The translations under genes and the position numbers were made by a program. 64,000 nt of DNA from Hyphomonas sp. CY54-11-8. GTDB lineage: Bacteria > Pseudomonadota > Alphaproteobacteria > Caulobacterales > Hyphomonadaceae. Within the stretch, counting starts at the first letter, position 1; each line of letters begins with the position of its first letter. Of the stretch, positions 8,239-17,075 are shown piece by piece. The stretch lies in contig NZ_AWFD01000012.1 of assembly GCF_000682735.1 (NCBI RefSeq), forward strand, positions 307,319 to 371,318, given 5' to 3'. Under the pieces are notes generated by a model, which did not search any database, had not been told where the DNA came from, and saw nothing but the letters and a program-made list of their open reading frames with translations.

Positions 8239-9378
8239 ATGAGCGCGTTGTTTTCCGACGAACAATTGATGATTCGCGATATGGCGCGAAAGTTCGCGGA
8301 AGAGGAGCTGCTGCCGAATTCCGAGGAATGGGACCAGAACAGCCACTTTCCGGTCGATGTGATCCGCAAGGCGGCGGAACTCGGCTTCGCCAGCATCTAT
8401 GTAAAGGAAGATGTCGGCGGCGCAGGCCTGACGCGCACCGATGCGGCGCTGATCTTCGAACAGCTGGCCTATGGCGATGTTTCCACGGCGGCCTTCATCT
8501 CCATCCACAACATGGCAAGCTGGATGATCGACACGTTCGGCTCCGACGCGCAGCGTCAGGAATGGCTGCCGCGCCTGACCAGCATGGAGCTGATCGCCTC
8601 CTACTGCCTGACCGAGCCGGGCGCCGGATCTGACGCCGCCAGCCTCAAGACAAAAGCCGTCCGCGAGAGCGATGAATATGTCATTTCAGGTGCAAAACAA
8701 TTCATCTCTGGCGCGGGAACCTCGGATATATACGTCCTGATGGCGCGGACGTCCGACGATGGGGCAAAGGGCGTTTCCACCTTCATCATCCCAAAGGATG
8801 CGCCGGGCCTCAGCTTCGGCGCCAATGAGCGCAAGATGGGCTGGAAGAGCCAACCGACCCGACAGGTGATCCTCGATGGCGTGCGCGTGCCGGCGGCGAA
8901 CCGCGTAGGCGAAGAAGGCCACGGCTTCAAATTTGCCATGGCGGGTCTCGATGGCGGGCGCCTGAACATTGCGGCGTCCGCGCTCGGCGGAGCACAGCTC
9001 GCGCTCGACAAGGCGCTCGCCTACGCCAAGGAGCGCGAACAGTTCGGCAAGGCGATTGCGGACTTCCAGGCCACCCAGTTCAAGCTGGCCGACATGGAGA
9101 CCGAACTGCAGGCCGCGCGCGTGATGCTGTACGAAGCCGCCGGACGGCTCGACCGGAAAGACCCGGCTGCCACCCGCTGGTGCGCCATGGCGAAGCGGTT
9201 CGTCACCGACACGGCCTTCAACGTCGCGAACAATGCGCTGCAGATCCATGGCGGCTATGGCTATCTCGCCGACTATGGCGTGGAGCGTATCGTCCGTGAC
9301 CTGAGAGTGCACCAGATCCTCGAAGGTACGAATGAGATCATGCGCGTCATCATCAGCCGGGATATGCTGAAGGACTAG
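8239..9378 (+). CDS. Acyl-CoA dehydrogenase, isobutyryl-CoA dehydrogenase-like
   Basis: 379-residue FAD flavoenzyme that oxidises acyl-CoA to enoyl-CoA. Family signatures are SYCLTEPGAGSDAASL (about residues 117-132), QIHGGYGYLADYGVER (about 334) and the C-terminal active-site region HQILEGTNEIMRVIIS. The sequence style is that of short/branched-chain ACADs, and a 3-hydroxyisobutyryl-CoA hydrolase lies at 17.4 kb, so a role in valine degradation is likely though not proven. The ATG at 8239 follows AAAGGTGG; an in-frame GTG at 8230 lies inside that ribosome-binding site and is not used. Confidence 0.9.
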   Translation: MSALFSDEQLMIRDMARKFAEEELLPNSEEWDQNSHFPVDVIRKAAELGFASIYVKEDVGGAGLTRTDAALIFEQLAYGDVSTAAFISIHNMASWMIDTFGSDAQRQEWLPRLTSMELIASYCLTEPGAGSDAASLKTKAVRESDEYVISGAKQFISGAGTSDIYVLMARTSDDGAKGVSTFIIPKDAPGLSFGANERKMGWKSQPTRQVILDGVRVPAANRVGEEGHGFKFAMAGLDGGRLNIAASALGGAQLALDKALAYAKEREQFGKAIADFQATQFKLADMETELQAARVMLYEAAGRLDRKDPAATRWCAMAKRFVTDTAFNVANNALQIHGGYGYLADYGVERIVRDLRVHQILEGTNEIMRVIISRDMLKD

Positions 9379-9402
9379 GGCGCGGTGCCAGAAGGTGCGG
9401 CA

Positions 9403-9870
9403 ATGATTTTTTCTTATGTACGGCACTTTTTCACGCGAGTAAAAAATAGGCACAGCTCACAAATTGTATCCGCGCCGCATGAAGGCAGAACACCTAACCC
9501 GGAATACGAGACCTATAGCGCTTCATGCCTGCGGCAAGCGGCTGAAGCGATTGGCAAGGGCTATAAGAATCCAGAAGCCCTCCGAGAGCTTCTGATATGG
9601 ACGACCCACAAAGACACTTACCCGGTTGTCATGAAATATTTCCGCCAGCATCTTCACGACCCTAACTTGCTGAGCGCCCTTATGAATATTGCATCGGAAG
9701 GTGAGGACGCTGGTGATGCGCCCTGGACCGCCGCTAATATTATCGAAGAGTTTCCTTCCGAGCTTTTGGCGCCGCATGAATCTTCATTGCAGCAACTGAG
9801 CGAAGAGGGCTGGACTTACCTCAGTGATCCAGCCAAGCGCGCATTGGCAAAACTCACGCGTTCCAATTAG
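9403..9870 (+). CDS. Hypothetical helical protein
   Basis: 155-residue protein of unknown function. After a basic N-terminus (MIFSYVRHFFTRVKNRH) it is a run of amphipathic helices such as SCLRQAAEAIG, ALRELLIWTTH and LLSALMNIASEG, resembling a short HEAT-like repeat. The DNA is visibly richer in A/T than its neighbours (for example the first 60 bases), which may indicate acquisition. The start at 9403 is chosen over an in-frame GTG at 9385. Confidence 0.6.
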   Translation: MIFSYVRHFFTRVKNRHSSQIVSAPHEGRTPNPEYETYSASCLRQAAEAIGKGYKNPEALRELLIWTTHKDTYPVVMKYFRQHLHDPNLLSALMNIASEGEDAGDAPWTAANIIEEFPSELLAPHESSLQQLSEEGWTYLSDPAKRALAKLTRSN

Positions 9871-9970
9871 TCCAGACCTTCTTCCAATACTGCCTCGAAC
9901 TCGCCGGCCTACACGAATTCCAGGAGTGAAGCCTGACGCGCCGAACCCCAACTGAACATTACAAAAAATT

Positions 9971-9997
9971 GTGGCCCGCCTGAGTGGCGCAGGCCAC
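9971..9997 (-). terminator. Intrinsic terminator read on the minus strand
   Basis: Hairpin with stem GTGGCC / GGCCAC and inner stem CGCC / GGCG around the loop TGAGT. On the minus strand it is followed by AATTTTTTGT, a good uridine tract. On the plus strand only a weak GATTTATG follows. No protein gene on the minus strand ends just before it, so it may end a small RNA or an antisense transcript (see findings). It could also act weakly for the gene at 9403. Confidence 0.5.
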
Positions 9998-10085
9998 GAT
10001 TTATGCCGTAGTTTCCATCCTGTGGCTGGGGAAGCGCTGATCTGACCGTCAGTGCAGTGTCCACGCTAGCCATGAGGGATCCGTC

Positions 10086-10562
10086 ATGACGGTTGTCCGC
10101 GCAACTCTCGCAACCCTGTCCATCCTCGCTTTCGGCGCCTGCGCCAGTCCGCCGCCCAATCTCAACGATGACATGATCATTCCCGGCGAGCGCGTCGGCA
10201 ATGTCGAGCTCGGCATGTCGCTGGCGGAACTCTTCGCCGTGAAGGGCACGCCGCACAAGACGATCCCCATCGCGGGCACGGGCGCGACAAGCTACAACTA
10301 TCCCGGCCTGACGGTTGGCGCAGATGACAAGGTCTACTGGATCATCGCGCGAGATGCCCGCTTCCGCACACCAGCCGGCGTCGCCAAAGGCAGTGAGCAG
10401 ATCTTCGCACGCGGCGTTTACGGCACCCCGAGATGCGTCGTCACGCGCGGCGATGTCACCGTCTATGATTACAACGACGTATATTTCGAAGTCGACAACG
10501 ACACCGGCAAGGTCAGCCAGATCGGCATTCAGAAAAACACGCAGACCTGCAATGGAAACTAG
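10086..10562 (+). CDS. Hypothetical lipoprotein
   Basis: 158-residue protein with a lipoprotein signal peptide: hydrophobic stretch LATLSILAFGAC with the lipidated Cys at about residue 19. The mature part contains a GNVELGMSLAELFAVKGTPH segment that resembles the SmpA/BamE-like fold used in small envelope lipoproteins (a conserved G-x-x-G-x-S start of a helix). Two C-terminal cysteines (PRCVV, QTCNGN) may pair. Function unknown. It is convergent with the haemoglobin gene at 10584. Confidence 0.75.
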   Translation: MTVVRATLATLSILAFGACASPPPNLNDDMIIPGERVGNVELGMSLAELFAVKGTPHKTIPIAGTGATSYNYPGLTVGADDKVYWIIARDARFRTPAGVAKGSEQIFARGVYGTPRCVVTRGDVTVYDYNDVYFEVDNDTGKVSQIGIQKNTQTCNGN

Positions 10563-10583
10563 CGTTCTGTCTGGCAGGTAAGG

Positions 10584-10943
10584 CTATTCCCCAACCACGT
10601 CATTCTTCATGCTGAAGAATGTGAACAGGACTTCCTCTTTTTCCCGTTGCCCGATCAGGTTCTTGTCGAGCGCGACTAGGACATCGTCGAGTACGGCCAT
10701 GAACTCGTCATTGGAAATGTTCATCCCGCGATGCGTGCCGACCATGTCCTTGCCCTTGTAGACGCTCGGACCGCCGGTGCCAGTGATGAAAAACTCCGCC
10801 GCACCTTTGGTCGCCGCGGGAATGTCCGTATTCACATATCGTCTGGATATGACCGGGTTGTTCAGATGGGCATCCATCAAGTCCCTGGCGATCTGGTTGA
10901 TGCCCTTTTCACCACCCAGCCGTTCAAACAGATTTGCAGACAT
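10584..10943 (-). CDS. Group 1 truncated haemoglobin
   Basis: 119-residue 2-on-2 haemoglobin. Recognisable by FERLGGEKGINQI at the N-terminus and GTHRGMNISNDEF, which contains the proximal heme-binding histidine (about residue 72). Proteins of this group bind O2 or NO and often act in NO detoxification; which role applies here is not known. Two ATGs are possible (10949 and 10943). The ribosome-binding site GGAG fits the second with 7-nt spacing, so 10943 is used. It is divergent from an HxlR regulator gene, a likely controller. Confidence 0.9.
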   Translation of the reverse strand: MSANLFERLGGEKGINQIARDLMDAHLNNPVISRRYVNTDIPAATKGAAEFFITGTGGPSVYKGKDMVGTHRGMNISNDEFMAVLDDVLVALDKNLIGQREKEEVLFTFFSMKNDVVGE

Positions 10944-11046
10944 GATCATTCTCCTCTTCCGGCCGTTGGTATTTTTGTTGGATCGTTTGTTTTGGCCGAA
11001 TAACCGGACCTTCCTTTGAATACACTCGTGCGTCCAGTACAGTTAT

Positions 11047-11077
11047 TGAATCTGCGCAGAACCTTCCCGCAGATTCA
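11047..11077. promoter_or_regulatory. 10-bp perfect inverted repeat upstream of the HxlR gene
   Basis: TGAATCTGCG (11047-11056), an 11-bp spacer, then CGCAGATTCA (11068-11077). The right arm overlaps the start of the ribosome-binding site CAGGAGG (11076-11082) of the HxlR gene. It lies between the divergent haemoglobin and HxlR genes. It is either an operator (arm centres 21 bp apart, two helical turns) or an RNA hairpin that can cover the ribosome-binding site. Confidence 0.6.
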
Positions 11078-11089
11078 GGAGGTTGGGGT

Positions 11090-11779
11090 ATGACGGCAAG
11101 TTACAAACAATTCTGCCCGGTTGCGATGGCATCCGAGATTCTTTGCACGCGTTGGACGATAGTGCTTTTGCGAGAGTTGCTCGCCGGGTCGACCCGTTTC
11201 AACGAACTCCGCAAAGGTGTCCCTCGCATGTCACCTTCGCTACTGTCACGACGCCTGACCGAACTGGAAGCGGCTGGTATTGTCCGGCAGGTAGTAGAAG
11301 ATGAGCGTGGAACCCCGGAATATCAGCTTACAGAACCTGGTAGGGACCTTCGCCCTGTGATCGAGTCAATCGGCATCTGGGGGCAACGTTGGGTCGATGC
11401 GGACTTGTCGCTCGATAATCTGGATCCATCGCTTCTCATGTGGGATATGCGCCGCAATCTTGACGCTTCGCCGCTACCAGATGAGCGAAGCGTCATCCAG
11501 TTCATCTATTCTGACTTGCCTCTTTCCCAGAAGAACTGGTGGTTGATTGTGGAGCCGGATGGGATGGTCGATTTGTGTTCGGTCGATCCCGGTTTTGAGA
11601 TCGATCTTTACGTGACCACTGATTTAAGGCCGATGACGGCAATCTGGATGGGACTGTCTACGGTAAAGGCGGAAAGAAAAAATGGTGCTCTGGATCTGAT
11701 TGGGGATCAGGAATTGTCCCGGCATATGCAAACGTGGCTCGGATTGAGCCCATTCGCGGTCGAGCCGAAGAGGGTGTGA
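11090..11779 (+). CDS. HxlR family transcriptional regulator with C-terminal extension
   Basis: 229-residue protein. Residues about 8-100 form an HxlR winged helix: CPVAMASEILCTRWTIVLL, then RFNELRKGVPRMSPSLLSRR (recognition helix) and the wing ERGTPEYQLTEPGRDL. The remaining 120 residues resemble the SCP2-like C-terminal domain seen in longer HxlR proteins (ends in SRHMQTWLGLSPF). The N-terminal Cys pair at residues 9 and 19 could sense redox or electrophiles, which is inference. Divergent from the truncated haemoglobin gene, which is its likely target through the palindrome at 11047-11077. Confidence 0.85.
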   Translation: MTASYKQFCPVAMASEILCTRWTIVLLRELLAGSTRFNELRKGVPRMSPSLLSRRLTELEAAGIVRQVVEDERGTPEYQLTEPGRDLRPVIESIGIWGQRWVDADLSLDNLDPSLLMWDMRRNLDASPLPDERSVIQFIYSDLPLSQKNWWLIVEPDGMVDLCSVDPGFEIDLYVTTDLRPMTAIWMGLSTVKAERKNGALDLIGDQELSRHMQTWLGLSPFAVEPKRV

Positions 11780-11871
11780 TTAACAAATGGTCGCAACGCC
11801 AAGATGAAAGATTGAACCCATTCCCCTTATGCGGCACCGTGCGGCCAGTTTCGGGCGAATGGAGTTTCGGT

Positions 11872-14373
11872 ATGCGCGGGTTGGCGGCTTTCCTGTTTTC
11901 GGTTCTGGCACTGGTCTGGGCGGGGGCCGCAGCGGCAGACGATCCGAAAAGTTGGGGCGAGGCGACGAGCGGCCTGATGCGGGCCGATGGCTTCCTGCCT
12001 TACTATGCTGACGCCAAAGGCGGGCGCATCCTTGCTGCCTTTCCGAAGCCGGATGATGACGGCATCTCGCTACGCGCCATCCAGGCGACCGGGCTGACGG
12101 CTGGGCTTGGCTCCAATCCGATCGGGCTGGACCGGGGCCTGTTCGATGGCGGGTCGCTGATCGCCTTCCGCCGGGTGGGCAAGAAGCTGATCGCCGAGCA
12201 GGAGAACTGGAGCTATGTCGCCAGCGCCGACAATCCACTGGAACAGAAAGCCGTCCGCCAGTCCTTCGCCAGCTCTTTCCTCTGGTCCGGCGACGTAATC
12301 GCGGAAAGCCCCCGCGGTGAATTGCTGGTCGACATTTCCGGCTACCTCACGCGCGATGCGCTGGATGTGAAAGCGGCGCTGAAGAACAATCCGAAGGGTG
12401 GCAGCTTCTCACTGGCGGCTGACCGCTCCATGCCGGACGCCACCGCCGCGCTCGCCTTCCCCGACAATGTCGAATTCGACGCCTACCTGACGCTGACCAG
12501 CGATGAGCCAAAAGCTGAAGTGCTGGCGACCGCCGCCGATGGCCGGGCGATCACGCTGGTTCAGCATGTCTCGCTCGTGCGCCTGCCGGACGATGGCTAC
12601 ACGCCGCGCGCCTTTGATGTGCGAAGCGGGACGATCGACGTGCCTTATTATGACTTCTCCGCGCCGCTGGAGGGCCAGGTGCGCAAATCCTACGCCCGCC
12701 GGTTCCGGCTGGAAAAGCAGGAGCCGACTGCCGCGTCCAGCCCGGCAAAGGAACCGATTGTCTTCTACGTCGACTCCGGTGCGCCGCCAGAGATCCGCGA
12801 TGCGCTGATCGAAGGCGCGTCCTGGTGGTCCGATGCGTTTGCGGCAGCAGGCTTCCCGGATTCCTATCGCGTGGAGGTCCTGCCGGAAGCCGCCCATCCG
12901 CTCGATATCCGTTACAATGTGATCCAGTGGGTACACCGCCAGACGCGCGGTTGGTCCTATGGCGGTGGCGTCTATGATCCGCGCACCGGGGAGATGCTGA
13001 AGGCGAACGTCATCCTCGGCAGCCAGCGCGTGCGCCAGGACCGGATGATCTTCGAGGGGCTTGCCGGCGCGTCCAGGACAGGCACGGGTGAGGCGGACGA
13101 CCCAGTACAGGTGGCACTGGCCCGTATCCGCCAGCTCTCGGCGCATGAAGTCGGCCACACGCTCGGCTTTGCGCACAATTTCGCCGCGTCCACGAATGAC
13201 CGCGCCTCGGTGATGGATTATCCGGCGCCGTGGGTGAGGGTCAGCGAGAACGGCCAGCTCGATTTCTCTGAGGCCTATGATGTCGGCATCGGGGAGTGGG
13301 ACAAGGTCTCGGCCACCTGGCTCTATGCGCAATATCCGGAAGGCACCGATGCGGATGCCGAGGGCGACAAGCTGCTCCGCGCCGCCTATGGCGAGGGCCT
13401 CCGTTTTGTCGACGACCCCGAGGCACGCGGTACTGGCACGGCCCATCCCTATGGCAGTGTCTGGGACAATGGCGAAGATGCCATTGCTGAGCTTTACAAC
13501 ACGCTGCGTGTACGGAAGATTGCGCTGGATCGCTTCGGCCTCGACGTCATCGAGCCGGGGGCCGACACGTCCCGCCTGCGCCAGACACTGGTGCCGGTCT
13601 ATCTCTACCACCGCTATCAGGTGGCGGCGGCGGCAAAGTCTGTCGGCGGGTTTGAATTCTACTATTCCCGCCGGGGCGATGGCGGCGGCATGGCGCATGC
13701 CGTGGCACCGCAGCGCCAGCGGGCGGCGCTTGCCGCGCTGCTCGTCACGCTGGAGCCGACCTCGCTGGATCTGCCGGACGGTGTGCTGAACCAGCTGACA
13801 CCGCCGCTTGCGGCCTTCTCCTACAACACAGGTGGGGCGGAATATTTCCCCGGTGACACCGGCCCGATGTTTGACCTGCTGACGGCCGCTGATACGGCGA
13901 CCCAGACGACCATTGATGCGTTGCTGCACCCGGCCCGCGCGGCACGCCTGGTTGAGACCAGTCGGCGCGATCCGGTGGCATTGTCCTTCGAGGAAGTGCT
14001 GGCCGAACTGGAACGGGAAGTCTTCACGCCTGCGCCGACATTGCGTCAGGCCGAGATCCGCCGCCGCCAGCAAGCGCGGTTTGTCTCTTCCCTGATCGCG
14101 CTCGCGAGCGACCCGGCCACGTCACCGGGCGTCACGATGCGGGCCGATGCCTTCCTGAAAGGGATGAGCCAGCGCCTGAAGCCTGCACGCCGGACGGACC
14201 CGGTCGACGCCGCTGCACGCGAAGACCTGCAGCGCCGCATCGCCGCGCATCTGGAGCGTCCGGCGCCGGCGCTTGCGCCGGGGGTCACGGAAGTCGACGT
14301 CCCGCCCGGCAGCCCCATCGGCGCCGGCGCAGGCGAGGAAGGCTGGTTCAACGACCTGGTGTTAGCGCAATGA
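11872..14373 (+). CDS. Secreted zinc metalloprotease (DUF5117/DUF4953-like metzincin)
   Basis: 833-residue exported protein. Signal peptide MRGLAAFLFSVLALVWAGAA with cleavage near AAAD. The zinc site is SAHEVGHTLGFAHNF at about residues 423-437, the extended HExxHxxGxxH form typical of metzincins, followed by a Met-turn candidate SVMDYPAPW. The N-terminal 280 residues match the DUF5118/DUF5117 style (GGRILAAFP near the start). These proteases are periplasmic or surface enzymes with unknown substrates. The start at 11872 begins the signal peptide; the frame stays open further upstream into the HxlR gene. Confidence 0.85.
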   Translation: MRGLAAFLFSVLALVWAGAAAADDPKSWGEATSGLMRADGFLPYYADAKGGRILAAFPKPDDDGISLRAIQATGLTAGLGSNPIGLDRGLFDGGSLIAFRRVGKKLIAEQENWSYVASADNPLEQKAVRQSFASSFLWSGDVIAESPRGELLVDISGYLTRDALDVKAALKNNPKGGSFSLAADRSMPDATAALAFPDNVEFDAYLTLTSDEPKAEVLATAADGRAITLVQHVSLVRLPDDGYTPRAFDVRSGTIDVPYYDFSAPLEGQVRKSYARRFRLEKQEPTAASSPAKEPIVFYVDSGAPPEIRDALIEGASWWSDAFAAAGFPDSYRVEVLPEAAHPLDIRYNVIQWVHRQTRGWSYGGGVYDPRTGEMLKANVILGSQRVRQDRMIFEGLAGASRTGTGEADDPVQVALARIRQLSAHEVGHTLGFAHNFAASTNDRASVMDYPAPWVRVSENGQLDFSEAYDVGIGEWDKVSATWLYAQYPEGTDADAEGDKLLRAAYGEGLRFVDDPEARGTGTAHPYGSVWDNGEDAIAELYNTLRVRKIALDRFGLDVIEPGADTSRLRQTLVPVYLYHRYQVAAAAKSVGGFEFYYSRRGDGGGMAHAVAPQRQRAALAALLVTLEPTSLDLPDGVLNQLTPPLAAFSYNTGGAEYFPGDTGPMFDLLTAADTATQTTIDALLHPARAARLVETSRRDPVALSFEEVLAELEREVFTPAPTLRQAEIRRRQQARFVSSLIALASDPATSPGVTMRADAFLKGMSQRLKPARRTDPVDAAAREDLQRRIAAHLERPAPALAPGVTEVDVPPGSPIGAGAGEEGWFNDLVLAQ

Positions 14374-14388
14374 TGATGTGACGCCCCG

Positions 14389-14402
14389 CCCCCTTCCGGG
14401 GG
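14389..14402 (+). other. Short GC hairpin between genes
   Basis: CCCCC-TTCC-GGGGG just after the metalloprotease stop. No T-run follows, so it is at best a weak terminator or mRNA-stabilising hairpin. Confidence 0.3.
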
Positions 14403-14453
14403 TGAGGGCAGCGACTTATTGTGAGGTCCGAACCACAGGCGGAGGGCCTCGCC

Positions 14454-16109
14454 ATGCCACACCATGCACCCCAGTCGGAACTTGAGACGCACACTGTCTC
14501 CAACCAGCCGAAAGCCTTCGGCGATGTGGACCTGTTCGCTTCCGACAAGGCGCTGAAGGGCGCGGTAGAGAAGGCGGGCGGCGGTGCGCACGCGGCAAAG
14601 CTGTCGGAATTCGGCAAGCGCTGCGGCGCTTTCGAGACGCAGGACTGGTCCCGGCAGGCACAGGAGAATTTGCCGAAGCTGAAAAGTTTCGATCGGTTCG
14701 GTCATCGGTTGGACGAGGTGGAGTTCCACCCGGCCTACCATAACCTCATGTCGCTTGGTCTCGACAGCGGCCTGTCGGCGTCTGCGTGGAATACGGGCGA
14801 GGCAGGCCATGTGCTGCACGGCGCGATGATGATCCTGATGAATCAGGCAGATGCAGGCGTAACGTGTCCGATGTCGATGACTTATGCCTGCGTGCCCGCG
14901 CTCCAGTCGACGCCGGAGATTGCGGAGAAATGGGTGCCGCGGGTTCAGGCGTCTTCTTACGATTCGAACTTCCTTCCGGCAGACCGGAAAACCGGCGTCA
15001 CCATCGGCATGGCGATGACGGAAAAACAGGGCGGCAGCGATGTGCGCGCCAACACGACCCGCGCAGTGCCGGACGGGCAGGGCGCTTATATCCTGACCGG
15101 GCATAAATGGTTCTGCTCCGCCCCGATGTCGGATGCGTTCCTCACCCTTGCGTATACGGAGGAAGGGCTCACCTGTTTCCTCGTGCCGCGCTGGAAGCCG
15201 GACGGCACGCGCAACGGCATCCATGTCATGCGCCTGAAAGACAAGATGGGCGACAAATCCAACGCGTCGTCTGAAATCGAGTATCATGGCGCCTGGGCCG
15301 AACGGCTCGGCGAGGAGGGCCGGGGCGTGCGCACCATCATCGATATGGTCCAGCACACGCGTTACGACTGCATCCTTGGCTCCACCGGAGGTATCCGCGC
15401 GGCGCTGGTGCAGGCGCTGTGGCACACCTCCCAGCGCCGGGCTTTCCAGAAGACGCTGATCGACCAGCCCGCCATGCGCGCGGTGCTGGCGGACCTTGTG
15501 ATCGAGAGTGAAGCGGCCACCGCCATCGCCATGCGCGTCGGCGCGAGCCTCGACCGGATGGCGGCAGATGAGCAAGAGGCGGCCTTCATGAGGCTCGCCA
15601 CGCCGCTTGCAAAATATTGGGTGTGCAAACGCCAGCCGGGTTTTGTCTATGAGGCGCTCGAATGCCATGGCGGGGCAGGTTATGTGGAGGAAGGCCCGAT
15701 GCCGCGTCTCTATCGCCAGTCGCCGCTTAACGCGATCTGGGAAGGCAGCGGCAATGTCATCGCACTGGACGTGCTGCGCGCACTCTCGCGGGAGCCGGAC
15801 AGTTTGAAGGCGGTGCAGGCGGAGCTGAAAAAGCCACTCGGCCGCCATCATGCCTATGATGCGCATGTTAGCCGCCTCGCCGAGTATCTCACTCCGGGAA
15901 ACCTGCATGAAAGCACCGCGCGTGGCTTTGCCCGCGATGCCGCGCTGGCCCTGCAGGGGGCGGCGCTGCATGAAATGGCGCCGGACTTCGTGTTCGAAGC
16001 CTTCTGCGCCCAGCGCCTCGCCAGCGACCGCAATGGCCTTCTCTATGGTGACGTCTCACCGGATGTGGACCAGGCCCGCTTGATCGAACGGGCCATACCG
16101 GCGGTATGA
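14454..16109 (+). CDS. AidB-like acyl-CoA dehydrogenase
   Basis: 551-residue flavoprotein of the AidB branch of acyl-CoA dehydrogenases. Signatures: AMTEKQGGSDVRANTTRA (about 184-201), HKWFCSAPMSDAFL, LEYHGGAGYVEEGPMPRLYR-like C-terminal block (seen here as ECHGGAGYVEEGPM), and IWEGSGNVIALDVLR. E. coli AidB is induced by alkylation damage and binds DNA; alphaproteobacterial homologues may simply be ACADs. The start at 14454 has GGAGG 8 bp upstream. Confidence 0.88.
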   Translation: MPHHAPQSELETHTVSNQPKAFGDVDLFASDKALKGAVEKAGGGAHAAKLSEFGKRCGAFETQDWSRQAQENLPKLKSFDRFGHRLDEVEFHPAYHNLMSLGLDSGLSASAWNTGEAGHVLHGAMMILMNQADAGVTCPMSMTYACVPALQSTPEIAEKWVPRVQASSYDSNFLPADRKTGVTIGMAMTEKQGGSDVRANTTRAVPDGQGAYILTGHKWFCSAPMSDAFLTLAYTEEGLTCFLVPRWKPDGTRNGIHVMRLKDKMGDKSNASSEIEYHGAWAERLGEEGRGVRTIIDMVQHTRYDCILGSTGGIRAALVQALWHTSQRRAFQKTLIDQPAMRAVLADLVIESEAATAIAMRVGASLDRMAADEQEAAFMRLATPLAKYWVCKRQPGFVYEALECHGGAGYVEEGPMPRLYRQSPLNAIWEGSGNVIALDVLRALSREPDSLKAVQAELKKPLGRHHAYDAHVSRLAEYLTPGNLHESTARGFARDAALALQGAALHEMAPDFVFEAFCAQRLASDRNGLLYGDVSPDVDQARLIERAIPAV

Positions 16110-16201
16110 TTCCATTCAGCCAAGGAAAACGTTTTCCGGAGCGGGTGCAGGCAGTATAGTGGCACCCAAGATGCCTAAAGGTGGCACATTGGGAGGAAGT
16201 C

Positions 16202-17041
16202 ATGCAGATCGAGACCTTGCCCGGCGTGGGCGCGGAAATCACCGGAATTGACCTCAAGAACCTGACGGATGCGGAGTTCGATGCGATCCGGCAGGCCTAT
16301 GCCGTTCATGGTGTGATCTTCTTCCGCGACCAGGATCTGACCGAAGACGACCATATCGCCTTCGCCGAACGCTGGGCGCCGATCAATGTGAACCGCTTCT
16401 TCGCCGCGCATCCGGACTATCCGCAGATTGCCATGGTCGCGAAGGAAAAGGAGCAGAAGGACAATATCGGCGGCGGTTGGCACACGGACCATTCCTACGA
16501 TCAGGAACCGGCCATGGGCTCCATCCTGGTCGCGCGGGAACTGCCGGAGCGGGGTGGCGACACGATGTTCGCCTCCATGTATCGCGCCTATGAGACGCTG
16601 GACGACGCCACGAAGCAGGAAATCGACGGTTTGCAGGCTGTCCACTCCGCTAAGCATATCTTCGGCTCAAGCGGAGAGACCTATTACAATACGACCGATG
16701 CCGGCGGGAACCGGATCGGCAATGCAGCGGCGGCCGACGTTCTGGCCGACGTGACCCATCCGGTCGTGATCACCCATCCGCTGAGCGGCAAGAAGGCGCT
16801 TTATGTGAACCCGGCCTTCACGGTGAAGATCGTCGGCAAGACGGACGAGCAGTCTCAGGTCTTGCTCTCGCGCCTTTACGCGCACGCCATGGACAAGGCG
16901 CATGCCTATCGCTTCCAGTGGCAGCCGGGCTCGATTGCTTTCTGGGACAATCGTTCCACCTGGCACTGGGCGCTGAACGACTATCATGGCCACCGGCGCA
17001 TCATGCACCGCATCACGCTGGATGGCTGCGCGCTTCACTGA
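16202..17041 (+). CDS. TauD/TfdA family Fe(II)/2-oxoglutarate dioxygenase
   Basis: 279-residue alpha-ketoglutarate dependent dioxygenase. The metal-binding HxD pair is in GGWHTDHSYD (about residues 97-106); the distal His is in STWHWALNDYHGHRRIMHR, which also holds the Arg that binds 2-oxoglutarate. Substrate unknown; relatives act on taurine, aryloxyacetates or related compounds. The ATG at 16202 follows GGGAGGAAG; a GTG at 16181 in frame lies upstream of this site and is not used. Confidence 0.9.
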   Translation: MQIETLPGVGAEITGIDLKNLTDAEFDAIRQAYAVHGVIFFRDQDLTEDDHIAFAERWAPINVNRFFAAHPDYPQIAMVAKEKEQKDNIGGGWHTDHSYDQEPAMGSILVARELPERGGDTMFASMYRAYETLDDATKQEIDGLQAVHSAKHIFGSSGETYYNTTDAGGNRIGNAAAADVLADVTHPVVITHPLSGKKALYVNPAFTVKIVGKTDEQSQVLLSRLYAHAMDKAHAYRFQWQPGSIAFWDNRSTWHWALNDYHGHRRIMHRITLDGCALH

Positions 17042-17075
17042 TGGCGCCTGAAAGGATGGGGCATGGCAGGACCGG

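Noticed and set aside
12409..14073. Long open frame on the minus strand (554 codons)
   Set aside because: It mirrors the metalloprotease gene; its translation is Arg/His/Gly-rich without domains, while the plus strand has a signal peptide and a zinc motif.
14046..15971. Long minus-strand open frame (641 codons)
   Set aside because: Antisense shadow of the AidB-like gene in GC-rich DNA; no motifs.
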